From contig NC_087081.1 in the NCBI RefSeq assembly GCF_026151205.1, forward strand, positions 3,973,246 through 4,037,245: a stretch of 64,000 nt of DNA, written 5' to 3'. Position numbers and translations under genes: made by a program. Source of the DNA: Bolinopsis microptera (Eukaryota > Ctenophora > Tentaculata > Lobata > Bolinopsidae). The notes under the pieces are model-generated. The model had not been told where the DNA came from and did not search any database. It was given only the letters and a program-made list of their open reading frames with translations. Shown piece by piece: positions 9,868-20,798 of this stretch; the first letter of the stretch is position 1; each line of letters begins with the position of its first letter.

Positions 9868-12864
9868 TCACTTAGCTAGAGTGTAGAAATAGTCGAAACT
9901 ATTGTTTATTTCATAGGATGAAACTCCTTGAATTACATCTGACATAAATTTAGATTTCATACATTGTGAGAATTTTACACTACATTCTATAGTCCTTATG
10001 TTCTCTGGAATTGTATTCCAACATTTTGCACCTAAATATGTAAAGGTTTTGTGTGTTCTGGATTTGTGAATATAAAGGTTGCACCTCTCAGCATCACGTG
10101 ATCCTCCGGATACATAAGAAAATTTATCTGTGAATGATGATGGTGCAGCCTCATTAAGAATTTTATACATATACGTTGACAGATGGAGTTGTCTTCTTAA
10201 GTGTAAGGGTAACCACTTCATATTTCGATATACATTTACTGATGGTTCCTGCCAATGAACATCCAGAGCAATTTTTGCTACTTTCTTGTATAATATATCA
10301 AGAGAATTAAGTTTGGTTTTGGCAGCCCTACACCATATTATATCCAGGTAGTCAAATTGGGGGAGCATAAGAGCATTTACAAACATTTTTCTATATTTCA
10401 GTGGAAGAAGATTTTTCGACCTGTATAATGCCCCTATTCTTTTAGCAATTTTTGATTTCACATAATCAATATGGTCATGAAAGTTCAATAAATTGTCTAT
10501 CATGAGACCTAAATATTTTTGAGATTTAGTTTCTTCTATAAATAGGCATTCTTTTTCCAAATCCAGAGGGATTGACAACGTGTCCAGATTAAGTGATCTA
10601 TCAAATACAATGAATGAAGATTTTGCAGCATTTAGTCTCAGCTTGTTGATTCTAAGCCATTCATACACAATTTTCATATCCTTAATTACATTCTCATATA
10701 TGCCTCGGGAAATGTTATCAAAATATAGTGCACTGTCATCTGCAAATAAGTAAACAGTAGATTGTGTGCAATTTCTACTGAGATCATTTATGAATAAACT
10801 AAATAGAATTGGTCCTAATATGCTACCCTGTGGCACACCTGTTTTAACAGGGAGTGATGTGCTTACATTACCACGTATTTTGGTGTGTTGCTTTCTGTCC
10901 CCCAGGTAGCTTTTGAACCACTTTATGACAAAGCCATCAACTCCATAATACTTAAGTTTTTTTAATAAAATATTATGGCTTACTGTGTCAAAGGCCTTTT
11001 TGATATCTAAGAATACAATTGCAGGTTTCTTCTGTGATTCCTTAGACGTAAATATTTTATCAAACAGATTAAGCATTAAAAAAGTGGTGGAATGATCTTT
11101 TCTAAAACCATACTGATGGTTGGTAAGCAGTTTATTTGTTTCAACATACTCTGTAAGCTGTTGGTTAACAAAATATTCTATGCATTTTCCAAGTAGGGGG
11201 AGTATGGATATTGGCCGGTAGTTATTTGGATCATTAGGGTCACCAGTTTTAAGAATTGGAGTGACTGATGCAATTTTACATGCCAACGGCATTGTTCCAC
11301 TTTTCATACTAAGGTTTATAATATGAGCTACTGGATCGATGATTTGGGGAATAATATACTTATATATTTTAATGGGCATGATATCGTTAATCGATTTATC
11401 TGATGGTATACTGAGTATATATTCTTTTACTTGTTCAACAGTCACCTCTTCGAATACAGAGAGTTTACACTCTGTTGGAGGCGGCATATATTCTAGGAAG
11501 TCGTCTGAATCCTTTTCCTTAATCGATTCTTGTATTATTGTACCAACTGTGGCAAAATGCAGGTTAACTCCGTTAACATTTAAGTTGCTTGGGGAAGAGC
11601 TACTTATTTTTCCAGGTAAGTTTGAAGCATGTTTGATAGTTTTCCAAATGCCTTTTAAATCGTTTTTTGCACTTTTCACAGTAAGGTCCTGAACAATATT
11701 TGTACGTCTGTTTTCTTTGGATAATTTTGTCACATAGTTTCTTTGGGGACGATAGTTATCCCACGAAGTAGAGCATTTCTTATGTAGTTCACTTTTTCTG
11801 CATTTACATATTCCATTAATACAATTACACTTGAATTTGTTTAATTGTCCTAAACACTTTTTATACTTTCTGAAGAGTATCTTCTTCTTCCGTATTTCTG
11901 CCAACAGTTCTTTAGAGGGATTACAGAGAAAGTTACTATTACATTTTATCTGTTTAGGTGGACAGTAATTATCATACGATTCCTGGATGTGATGATTAAG
12001 TCCATCTAGGGCATGGTCTACATTAGTACAGCTTAGAATATTACTGTAGTTGCTGGAGGATCCCAGAAAATAGCTTAAGGCTTTCAGATTGTTTAAGGAG
12101 TGGTCTCTGATAAGAACCTTCTGGAATTTACTAGCTTTACTTACTTTAAAGTCGAGAACACATTTGAGAGCTTGGTGATCTCCTATTCTATCATCAAGTA
12201 CTTTACACTCTATGAAATTAGAGTAACAGTTAGTCATGACAACATCTATTGTGCTCTGCGTTATCCTACCATCTAAGTTTGCAACTCTAGTAATTCCTGT
12301 AACAGTCTGTATCATTCCAAAGAGCTTCATTGTTATATCTAACTTTTTATAATCTAGATCAGATAAAGAGTTTTGGTTAACATTAACATCGCCAATCCAT
12401 ATTACTTTCTTACCTTGAAGTTTCATCATACATTCAGTCATATAATCAAGGAAAGTATCTAGGTGACAAAAGTTTTGTGATCTGTAGAAGCAGCAAATGT
12501 AAAGATTGGCATCCTTGAGTTGTATCCATATAGCTTCGATTTTAGAAATATCAGAGTAAGTTATATCTAAATTGAGTAATTTGTGGTTTACATTTTGGTT
12601 GATCAATATACCACACCCTCCTCTTCCTCTATCGTTAGGTCTATCACACCTTATAAAATCAAAGTTTAAGGGGAAGTTAAGTGTACTAGTGTCTATATCA
12701 GATTTAAGGTTTGTCTCATTAATTCCAATTATGTCAAGCTTTTCGCGAAATATTAGCTCCTGTAGTTCAAGAGTTTTTGCCAGATTAGTCAGGCCACCCT
12801 GTATATTACATAGACCAAGAGAGAGATTATCGTTTATTGAGGTACGAATGTGGTAATAATAAAG
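9868..12864 (-). CDS. LINE ORF2: APE endonuclease / reverse transcriptase (copy B)
   Basis: This open frame of about 998 codons follows the stop at 12865-12867. The endonuclease (first ~235 residues) contains INET, WIGDVNVN, a DGRITQSTIDVVMTN segment and GDHQ. A linker of ~140 residues carries an unusual Cys-rich cluster (KCNCINGICKCRK... HKKC), a possible zinc-binding site. The RT follows, with NYRPISILP, HQYGF, FLDIKKAFDTVSH (motif A), GVPQGSILGP (B) and LFADDSALY (C), then a C-terminal tail with a WLPLHLRR stretch. It would nick target DNA and prime reverse transcription. The first in-frame ATG lies ~142 codons into the frame, so initiation must be unconventional. CR1/L2-group placement rests on motif style and the hexamer tail. 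Confidence 0.9.
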   Translation of the reverse strand, partial: LYYYHIRTSINDNLSLGLCNIQGGLTNLAKTLELQELIFREKLDIIGINETNLKSDIDTSTLNFPLNFDFIRCDRPNDRGRGGCGILINQNVNHKLLNLDITYSDISKIEAIWIQLKDANLYICCFYRSQNFCHLDTFLDYMTECMMKLQGKKVIWIGDVNVNQNSLSDLDYKKLDITMKLFGMIQTVTGITRVANLDGRITQSTIDVVMTNCYSNFIECKVLDDRIGDHQALKCVLDFKVSKASKFQKVLIRDHSLNNLKALSYFLGSSSNYSNILSCTNVDHALDGLNHHIQESYDNYCPPKQIKCNSNFLCNPSKELLAEIRKKKILFRKYKKCLGQLNKFKCNCINGICKCRKSELHKKCSTSWDNYRPQRNYVTKLSKENRRTNIVQDLTVKSAKNDLKGIWKTIKHASNLPGKISSSSPSNLNVNGVNLHFATVGTIIQESIKEKDSDDFLEYMPPPTECKLSVFEEVTVEQVKEYILSIPSDKSINDIMPIKIYKYIIPQIIDPVAHIINLSMKSGTMPLACKIASVTPILKTGDPNDPNNYRPISILPLLGKCIEYFVNQQLTEYVETNKLLTNHQYGFRKDHSTTFLMLNLFDKIFTSKESQKKPAIVFLDIKKAFDTVSHNILLKKLKYYGVDGFVIKWFKSYLGDRKQHTKIRGNVSTSLPVKTGVPQGSILGPILFSLFINDLSRNCTQSTVYLFADDSALYFDNISRGIYENVIKDMKIVYEWLRINKLRLNAAKSSFIVFDRSLNLDTLSIPLDLEKECLFIEETKSQKYLGLMIDNLLNFHDHIDYVKSKIAKRIGALYRSKNLLPLKYRKMFVNALMLPQFDYLDIIWCRAAKTKLNSLDILYKKVAKIALDVHWQEPSVNVYRNMKWLPLHLRRQLHLSTYMYKILNEAAPSSFTDKFSYVSGGSRDAERCNLYIHKSRTHKTFTYLGAKCWNTIPENIRTIECSVKFSQCMKSKFMSDVIQGVSSYEINNSFDYFYTLAK

Positions 12865-13040
12865 TTAAAAGGAGGACAAATCTATACGTTTCTTCTTCAA
12901 GCAATTTAAATAAAATTCATGACATTTAGTTTTATGTCATGCTGATTTATTTGTGACTTAATAATTTAAAATGTGATTCTTTGATAAAAGTATCAAATAC
13001 TCATTTAACTACAGAACTTTCTACAATCTGAATGGAGAGA

Positions 13041-14777
13041 CTAAGTTTGCTCATTGTGGGATAAATATTTTAAATGTTTCGCCAACCTGGCGATTCCCTT
13101 GATATTAAGGTGAACATTATCTATTCCCTTTTTGAAAAATACCTGTTTCCTTACTCCAGTAACTCGGCTGGTAAATAGTCTATTATTACGTTCTAAATCT
13201 ATATAATTTAACCCATGGCTAGAGCAGGTGTTAGAAATAAACCTATTTAATTCGTTGATAACTTCATTTTTGTTATAACTGTTCCTAGGTAAAATATTTA
13301 TAACTGAAATTCTTGCTCCAATAAACATTCCCCAAAGTATACTAAGTATTTGATCAATTCCTTCTGTTGCATTTTTCATAGAAATATAATTGTTACAGAC
13401 AGAATCTACGTAGTTTGTACCTGTTAGTATGAAAACACGCTTTACATCCTTTTTGTCCAGTTTTTTGAACTCCTCATCATGTAACAGCCTATTTAGCATT
13501 TGAGCAGAGTTCGCTCCAGGGTAGAAGAACACCTTAGCTTTCTGCTTCCTTGAACTTAGTAGAGTTCCGTTGAGGTCCCTGAACATACTGCTGCTGATGT
13601 AGATGGTATCAATTGGCAGGTCACTTGGGATCTGTTCAGGTGAAGGAGGCGCTGCAGTTGACTTGGCTGAACTCTTAACTCTGGAATGGTGGACTTCAAA
13701 TTCACTTTCGTTGTAGGGTACATATCCACTAGCTGAAGAAGGTGATTTTCTTGGTTGACTGCAGACAACTGGTTTGATAAGTCTAAAAGTTAAACTGATC
13801 CTTTTGTCTGTGCATAGTGGATCGGGACATAGTTCATGGTTGAATTGATGTTGGGACTTTTTGGACATAAGACATACATCTCCATGTTCTAAAATTAGGG
13901 AAGTCACCACTTGTCCTGTTTTGATTTCAGTCAACTGCATCATCCTGGAAGCACCAAGGGACACTGTTACAATGTACGAATTTTCTTCAATAAATTCTTC
14001 ATTGTCACTATGAGCAGGCATATGTTCCTCTCCAGATTCATAGAGATTGACCAGAACACTGTTGTAGTTGTATTCTGGGAATAGCTCATCTAGAAAAGAA
14101 CATATACTTGCCATGTAAGATCCCTGGGGGATCTTCTTTGGGTCATGCATTCCTCCACTGTACACGTAAGGATGTTTCTCAAAGTAGACTGATTTCCTGT
14201 TATGGAAGTGGTGGCTGAACTTTAATTCCTCAAATAAGATTTCAACAGAAAATTTGCTGAATGGTGCCTGTTCAATAAGTTCAACAGGTGTGATGGCGAT
14301 ATCAGGGATTTCATAGTCTGTAGTAAGGTCTGAACTTGACACAGGTGTTAAATCTAATCCTGCATAATATTCACCACTTCTTGGAATAACTGAGCCAGTG
14401 TCTGTAATCTCGCTGGTTGAAATGTCTATGTTGTTAGAAATAATTGATAGAGGTGCTTCTACATAGCCATCATCATCAATCAACAAAAATGATTCTGGTA
14501 CCTCACATTCATTGTCATACTGAATGTTATTGTTGCTGGAGTCCGTTTGCACTGATACATCGAAACACTTGTATTGAGCAATTGATTGGTTTCCACTTTG
14601 AGGCGAAATAGTTTCATTAATCTCTGCTATTGTTTGTGAGGTTTGAACAATCTCCTCTAAAATGAACACTTTACGCTCCAGAAACTTCACGCGAGTTTCA
14701 AGATCTGAACAGTTTGTACATTTTGTATCACATTCCATCAATAATTTGCCAAAAAATGTTTCCAATGAATCGTTCAT
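13041..14777 (-). CDS. LINE ORF1: AlkB-like dioxygenase fused to SGNH hydrolase (copy B)
   Basis: A 578-residue protein, colinear with the copy A ORF1 and differing at about six residues (for example K21T, G200E, D266N, T348S, Q368K, T531N). All putative catalytic residues are kept: H256, D258, H314, R326 and R332 of the AlkB-like domain and S397, N455, D553 and H556 of the SGNH domain. Retention of both sites in two copies, with changes elsewhere, fits selection before transposition. It starts at ATG on the complement of 14777. ORF2 follows 176 bp after the stop. Confidence 0.88.
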   Translation of the reverse strand: MNDSLETFFGKLLMECDTKCTNCSDLETRVKFLERKVFILEEIVQTSQTIAEINETISPQSGNQSIAQYKCFDVSVQTDSSNNNIQYDNECEVPESFLLIDDDGYVEAPLSIISNNIDISTSEITDTGSVIPRSGEYYAGLDLTPVSSSDLTTDYEIPDIAITPVELIEQAPFSKFSVEILFEELKFSHHFHNRKSVYFEKHPYVYSGGMHDPKKIPQGSYMASICSFLDELFPEYNYNSVLVNLYESGEEHMPAHSDNEEFIEENSYIVTVSLGASRMMQLTEIKTGQVVTSLILEHGDVCLMSKKSQHQFNHELCPDPLCTDKRISLTFRLIKPVVCSQPRKSPSSASGYVPYNESEFEVHHSRVKSSAKSTAAPPSPEQIPSDLPIDTIYISSSMFRDLNGTLLSSRKQKAKVFFYPGANSAQMLNRLLHDEEFKKLDKKDVKRVFILTGTNYVDSVCNNYISMKNATEGIDQILSILWGMFIGARISVINILPRNSYNKNEVINELNRFISNTCSSHGLNYIDLERNNRLFTSRVTGVRKQVFFKKGIDNVHLNIKGIARLAKHLKYLSHNEQT

Positions 14778-14951
14778 GATGTTGAGTTGGTTGAGTTGGT
14801 TGTAGATAAATAGATTGATTGAAGTCGATTGAAGTTGATTGAAGTTGATTGAATAGATTTGATACCTCCAATTACATTACATTTTTGTCATGTTGGTCAT
14901 TTTGGTCATACCTCAAATTACTTGTTATATAGTAGTGTTGAAAGTATTAAA

Positions 14952-17851
14952 ACAGACTGTTACAGGAATTACTAGAGTTGCAAACTTAGATGGTAGGATA
15001 ACGCAGAGCACAATAGATGTTGTCATGACTAACTGTTACTCTAATTTCATAGAGTGTAAAGTACTTGATGATAGAATAGGAGATCACCAAGCTCTCAAAT
15101 GTGTTCTCGACTTTAAAGTAAGTAAAGCTAGTAAATTCCAGAAGGTTCTTATCAGAGACCACTCCTTAAACAATCTGAAAGCCTTAAGCTATTTTCTGGG
15201 ATCCTGCAGCAACTACAGTAATATTCTAAGCTGTACTAATGTAGACCATGCCCTAGATGGACTTAATCATCACATCCAGGAATCGTATGATAATTACTGT
15301 CCACCTAAACAGATAAAATGTAATAGTAACTTTCTCTGTAATCCCTCTAAAGAACTGTTGGCAGAAATACGGAAGAAGAAGATGCTTTTCAGAAAGTATA
15401 AAAAGTGTTTAGGACAATTAAACAAATTCAAGTGTAATTGTATTAATGGAATATGTAAATGCAGAAAAAGTGAACTACATAAGAAATGCTCTACTTCGTG
15501 GGATAACTATCGTCCCCAAAGAAACTATGTGACAAAATTATCCAAAGAAAACAGACGTACAAATATTGTTCAGGACCTTACTGTGAAAAGTGCAAAAAAC
15601 GATTTAAAAGGCATTTGGAAAACTATCAAACATGCTTCAAACTTACCTGGAAAAATAAGTAGCTCTTCCCCAAGCAACTTAAATGTTAACGGAGTTAACC
15701 TGCATTTTGCCACAGTTGGTACAATAATACAAGAATCGATTAAGGAAAAGGATTCAGACGACTTCCTAGAATATATGCCGCCTCCAACAGAGTGTAAACT
15801 CTCTGTATTCGAAGAGGTGACTGTTGAACAAGTAAAAGAATATATACTCAGTATACCATCAGATAAATCGATTAACGATATCATGCCCATTAAAATATAT
15901 AAGTATATTATTCCCCAAATCATCGATCCAGTAGCTCATATTATAAACCTTAGTATGAAAAGTGGAACAATGCCGTTGGCATGTAAAATTGCATCAGTCA
16001 CTCCAATTCTTAAAACTGGTGACCCTAATGATCCAAATAACTACCGGCCAATATCCATACTCCCCCTACTTGGAAAATGCATAGAATATTTTGTTAACCA
16101 ACAGCTTACAGAGTATGTTGAAACAAATAAACTGCTTACCAACCATCAGTATGGTTTTAGAAAAGATCATTCCACCACTTTTCTAATGCTTAATCTATTT
16201 GATAAAATATTTACGTCTAAGGAATCACAGAAGAAACCTGCAATTGTATTCTTAGATATCAAAAAGGCCTTTGACACAGTAAGCCATAATATTTTATTAA
16301 AAAAACTTAAGTATTATGGAGTTGATGGCTTTGTCATAAAGTGGTTCAAAAGCTACCTTGGGGACAGAAAGCAACACACCAAAATACGTGGTAATGTAAG
16401 CACATCACTCCCTGTTAAAACAGGTGTGCCACAGGGTAGCATATTAGGACCAATTCTATTTAGTTTATTCATAAATGATCTCAGTAGAAATTGCACACAA
16501 TCTACTGTTTACTTATTTGCAGATGATAGTGCACTATATTTTGATAACATTTCCCGAGGCATATATGAGAATGTAATTAAGGATATGAAAATTGTGTATG
16601 AATGGCTTAGAATCAACAAGCTAAGACTAAATGCTGCAAAATCTTCATTCATTGTATTTGATAGATCACCTAATCTGGACACGTTGACAATCCCTCTGGA
16701 TTTGGAAAAAGAATGCCTATTTATAGAAGAAACTAAATCTCAAAAATATTTAGGTCTCATGATAGACAATTTATTGAACTTTCAAGACCATATTGATTAT
16801 GTGAAATCAAAAATTGCTAAAAGAATAGGGGCATTATACAGGTCGAAAAATCTTCTTCCACTGAAATATAGAAAAAAGTTTGTAAATGCTCTTATGCTCC
16901 CCCAATTTGACTACCTGGATATAATATGGTGTAGGGCTGCCAAAACCAAACTTAATTCTCTTGATATATTATACAAGAAAGTAGCAAAAATTGCTCTGGA
17001 TGTACATTGGCAGGAACCATCAGTAAATGTATATCGAAATATGAAGTGGTTACCCTTACACTTAAGAAGACAACTCCATCTATCAACGTATATGTATAAA
17101 ATCCTTAATGAGGCTGCACCATCATCATTCACAGATAAATTTTCTTATGTATCCGGAGGATCACGTGATGCTGAGAGGTGCAACCTTTATATTCACAAAT
17201 CCAGAACACACAAAACCTTTACATATTTAGGTGCAAAATGTTGGAATACAATTCCAGAGAACATAAGGACTATAGAATGTAGTGTAAAATTCTCACAATG
17301 TATGAAATCTAAATTTATGTCAGATGTAATTCAAGGAGTCTCATCCTATGAAATAAACAATAGTTTCGACTATTTCTACACTCTAGCTATGTGACAACTG
17401 AAACAAATTTTATGGTGCTGGAGTTTTTGTCGGGTGGAAAGGCCCCCTGCGTTATATATGACCTAGGTTTTTCCAGAAGTATAGAACTTTAAACATCTCC
17501 TTTATTCGTTCCCATTTTTTATCATTGCCAATCTATTATTGTTCTATACTTCTCTGTATATAACTGTAAATAACATTACTAACGTAATCCCAAAGTGGGC
17601 ATCTATGTAATCTTAATTGTTACCTTCATGCCCACAGTTCACTGTTAAATCATATCTTATTTTATCACTCATTAATTTATTACTCATTATGTTTTACATA
17701 CTATATCCTTATGTCCCTAGAAGGGTGTTCTGATAACAGTTTTCGACTGACTTGAATGTCCTGCACAGCAGATTGAAGCTTCTTAAATTATTTTTATTCT
17801 TATTGTATTGCTGTGTAAATTTGATTCTAATTCTAATAATTCTAATTCTAA
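14952..17851 (+). mobile_element. Outer CR1-group LINE, 3' part (copy C)
   Basis: This continues copy A directly after the 5-bp duplication: the rest of ORF2, a 3' UTR of ~400 bp and a (TTCTAA)n tail at about 17822-17851. The 3' UTR is almost base-for-base the complement of 9420-9867 in copy B. It confirms that A and C were one element. Confidence 0.92.
14953..17394 (+). pseudogene. LINE ORF2, C-terminal 80% (copy C)
   Basis: The frame enters from the copy B junction at QTVTGITRVANL and runs uninterrupted to TGA at 17392-17394. It covers the end of the endonuclease, the Cys-rich linker, the whole RT (FLDIKKAFDTVSH, GVPQGS, FADD) and the C-terminus. It differs from copy B at only a handful of residues, and the last residue is Met rather than Lys. 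Apart from the nested insertion, no lesion is visible. Confidence 0.88.
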
Positions 17852-18237
17852 TCCAACCTATATCCATTTATTCACATTTGTAACTCAGGTTAAATCTACA
17901 CTCAACGTCCCAAGTGTTGAGTCATTTGATAGATTATGTCATTTTACCAATTTCATTCAGCACAAATTTCCTTTTTTATTTATCACAATTCTTTCATACG
18001 TAAAAACTTCAATTTGAACAGATCTATCAAATGAGACGATGAGGGACCTGACATTTACCGAAATGATTCAAATGTGTAATTCATATATTTTCAGTGAAGC
18101 AGGGTTCGGGAACTAAAGCATATTTGTTGGATTGTTTGACCATTGACTAGCGATGACCGATAAATTCGAACGATAAATTCGCTCCCTTATAGTGTCCTTT
18201 AATAAAATTTTCGACTACAGCGGATTTCAACGCGCGG

Positions 18238-18440
18238 TGTTATGCTGTATGCTACGTCAGAATTTCACAACTAGCTCACATTTACCCTCATGACGCTATA
18301 TACCTATATATATTTATAACTTTGGTTGTGATTGAAATTTTTTGATGCGGTAAAAAGTATCGTTTTGGGGCTATATGATGAAGAGAAATTAAAACATAAC
18401 TGATGTTTAAAATTTCCTCGAACAAAGCTTTCGACTAGCG
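18238..18440 (+). repeat. Dispersed repeat (copy 2)
   Basis: Same-orientation copy of 5340-5607 with an internal deletion of about 70 bp. It ends at the same CTTTCGACTAGCGG. Confidence 0.8.
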
Positions 18441-18540
18441 GCGGGTTTCTAGTAGCATTATATGTAGGGGTTCTGGTTGAATTATATCACTTCTGAGAGG
18501 TTTTAGAATTTAGAGATCGATTCTGTAAATTTCTCAATTT

Positions 18541-18624
18541 TCCGATTTTTCCGATTCCGATTTTGGCCTCATCAACCCTCATATCGGACATCGGGTTGGA
18601 CCCCCCCCCCCCCCCCCCCCCCCC
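18541..18624. repeat. Dispersed repeat with poly-C (copy 2 of the poly-G repeat)
   Basis: Contains GGCCTCATCAACCCTCATATCGG followed by ATCGGGTTGGA and about 24 C. It pairs with 474-560, with one module inverted. Confidence 0.65.
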
Positions 18625-18630
18625 AGCTAT

Positions 18631-18842
18631 TTGCCAGTGATTTAGTCTTATGGGAACCTACGCACGGTAGAGCACAGCAAGGCCGACCAAGGCAAAGCTA
18701 CTTGTCTATGTTACTGAAGGAAGTTGGGACAAACTCTAAAGAGGAACTGCGAACCCTCATGCGGGACAGGGATATATGGAGGGGGTTATCTGGCGTAGAT
18801 CGGACTTAGCTCCGACATAGTCTAGTAGTAGTAGTAGTTAAT
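18631..18842 (+). pseudogene. LINE reverse transcriptase C-terminal remnant
   Basis: One plus-strand frame reads LVLWEPTHGRAQQGRPRQSY and continues with ELRTLMRDRDIW to a TAG near 18808. This pattern (LW.P.HG, GRP..TY, M.DR..W) is typical of the extreme C-terminus of many LINE reverse transcriptases. It ends in a (TAG)n tail at about 18825-18838. Only the 3' end survives, i.e. a strongly 5'-truncated insertion. Confidence 0.7.
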
Positions 18843-18916
18843 GAACGGACATTAAAATGAACGCTTGAACTCAAAGGCATTAAAAACCATAAAAGTAGTA
18901 GTATACAGAAAAATCG

Positions 18917-19075
18917 ATATACCTTACGAGACATATATTTAAAAGGTACAAAATACGGTGGTTTTCCGAAATTTAGGTCACCATAATTTTTGGGGTGCGA
19001 AATGAGTAGGTTTCGGTCCCAAATCAATTAGGTCACCGGGATTTCGTACCTTTTAAATATGTCTTGTAAGGTATT
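18917..19075. mobile_element. MITE-like inverted-repeat element (~155 bp)
   Basis: The left end ATACCTTACGAGACATATAT followed by TTAAAAGGTAC is mirrored at the right end by GTACCTTTTAAATATGTCTT and GTAAGGTAT. The termini are about 35 bp with few mismatches and no coding capacity. Confidence 0.75.
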
Positions 19076-19185
19076 CAGATAGTTTTTGAATTCTGAAGTA
19101 AAGTAAAACTAGAAAGTAATTTGATTTCCAGTATTTTGCCCCCAAGTACGAAGTATTTTTATGTTATTCAGTAGTATTATTATTG

Positions 19186-19218
19186 TATTGCTGTGTAAAT
19201 TTGATTCTAATTCTATTT
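19186..19218 (+). mobile_element. Minimal 3' remnant of the AlkB-SGNH LINE family
   Basis: ATTGTATTGCTGTGTAAATT followed by TGATTCTAATTCT matches the last ~33 bp of copies B and C. It indicates an extremely 5'-truncated insertion. Confidence 0.7.
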
Positions 19219-20797
19219 TTAATTTATTCAGTACCTCTCAGGAGGGATGGGAATATGTCTTGAAGCAGTCCAAGATCATGGTCAGATATAGGGATGTTGC
19301 TCTGCTGATGATCATGTAGGGCCTGCCTAATGCGCTCCTCGTCTGAGCACGGTCTTTGAGTCATTTGCTAAATAGCTTAAAGAAAGCAAAGAGGTTAGTC
19401 ACAGGTTAACAGTAGTCAATAAGCAAGGTTTAGAGTCGATTATTTAATTCAAATGAAAACATGGAGCTAGGTTGATGAACAATGTAATGAACATAGTGAA
19501 AGGGCTTTCTTTATCTTGTATATAATACAGTTTTAGCCGTAAATCGAAAATCAGTACAGCCAATGCTGTATCATATTTAGTGGTGCTAAATTTAAGGGGG
19601 CCTGGGGTGGTGAATTTAAATTTAGACTAAAGTTATTTTTCAGTAGCTGAGGTTGTCAATGAATGGACAAATAACTTAACCTGGTCAGCAGGCTCACTTC
19701 TTATTGACGTTAAATCAGCATCCAGGAGCATGCGCATTGCTGGAAAAATTGTTTAAAAATTGTTTTGTGTTGGTCAAAAATTCTATCGTGCCACGTTTTC
19801 AGAAGCTGTGGAGTTAAATCACATTTTTTTATTCAAATACAATCCAATAATTTTTTCAGTAGCACCTGCCTTTAGCTTTGTAACAAAGGAGGTTCAGTAA
19901 GGTTCTGAAGTTTGTGATGTGAGATATTCACTACAATAACTATAACTACAGGACAAATTCTTCATTTTAAATTAATATCTATATTCTATACCCTGCAACT
20001 CATACAACAAATCATAGCGAAAGACAATTATGGTTCACAATGCAAATAATAATGGGCATAATTTTAATTTTTCTAAGTATAGGTCGTAAAGGTTAACAAT
20101 ATGTAGCCAGACTCTTTTACCAATCACTTAGAATACTTTTGAAAGTACTTAACTTTACTTTAATTCACTTTAAGTATAAGTAAAGAGGACAGCAAACTGA
20201 AAAACGTTATTGTGATCTTATTTCTTCGTGCAAAATCACAGTTGCCCTGGTTAGAGTAACTTTTGTTTTGTTGGTTAATAACCTACGAGTATCACTTCAA
20301 AATCAAGCAATTTGCTGTCCATTGTTAATCATTGATGGACTAAGATACTTACGCTATTGTGATTTTCACGGAGAAATACGTCAATAGCTGATAGCGTTTT
20401 TGAGCTTTTTATTCTCTTTCAAAAGTATTACATGTGAATTGTATAGTATCTAAAGTGCATATGGTATGAATGTGAACTCCACATCAATGAGAATACATGA
20501 AACATAGTATAATTAGTTATCGAATTGCACATCGAAAAGATGACCAAACACAGCGAAAATGAGTTTTAAATTGCAACAATAACATTCAAAACTATTAAGG
20601 TACTTTGCGTGAAAATATGACAGTATTTGTGTTAAAATATGACAGTATTTGTGTGAAAATATGACAGAGTTTTCTATGGCGCTCGATTTTAATACTATGG
20701 TGTAGATTTCGAAAATATGCGCGGCGCGCCTAAAATTTTTCTTTCCATTTAAAATAAAACTTTGTGGCCAAAATCATATTTATTTGTCCATTTACCA
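19219..20797. other. No recognisable gene
   Basis: Mostly AT-rich sequence. A short tandem repeat of GACAGTATTTGTGTNAAAATAT occurs three times at about 20618-20670. No convincing exon is seen on either strand. Confidence 0.5.
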
Positions 20798-20798
20798 T

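Larger units (their letters stand above)
9420..14951 (-). mobile_element. Full-length CR1-group LINE nested in copy A/C (copy B)
   Basis: A complete element lies in antisense orientation: ORF1 (14777-13041), ORF2 (12864-9868), a 3' UTR and a tail of TTCTAA hexamers at 9420-9440. The left flank ends in ACAGA (9415-9419) and the right flank resumes with ACAGA (14952-14956). This 5-bp target duplication restores an uninterrupted ORF2 in the host copy. At its 5' end (about 14917-14951) there are ~35 extra bases that copy A lacks. Both ORFs are open and nearly identical to the host copy, so the insertion is recent and the element may be competent. Confidence 0.93.

Noticed and set aside
11339..11692. 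117-residue frame on the plus strand opposite LINE ORF2 (and its twin at 15570-15923)
   Set aside because: Antisense shadow of the well-supported ORF2.
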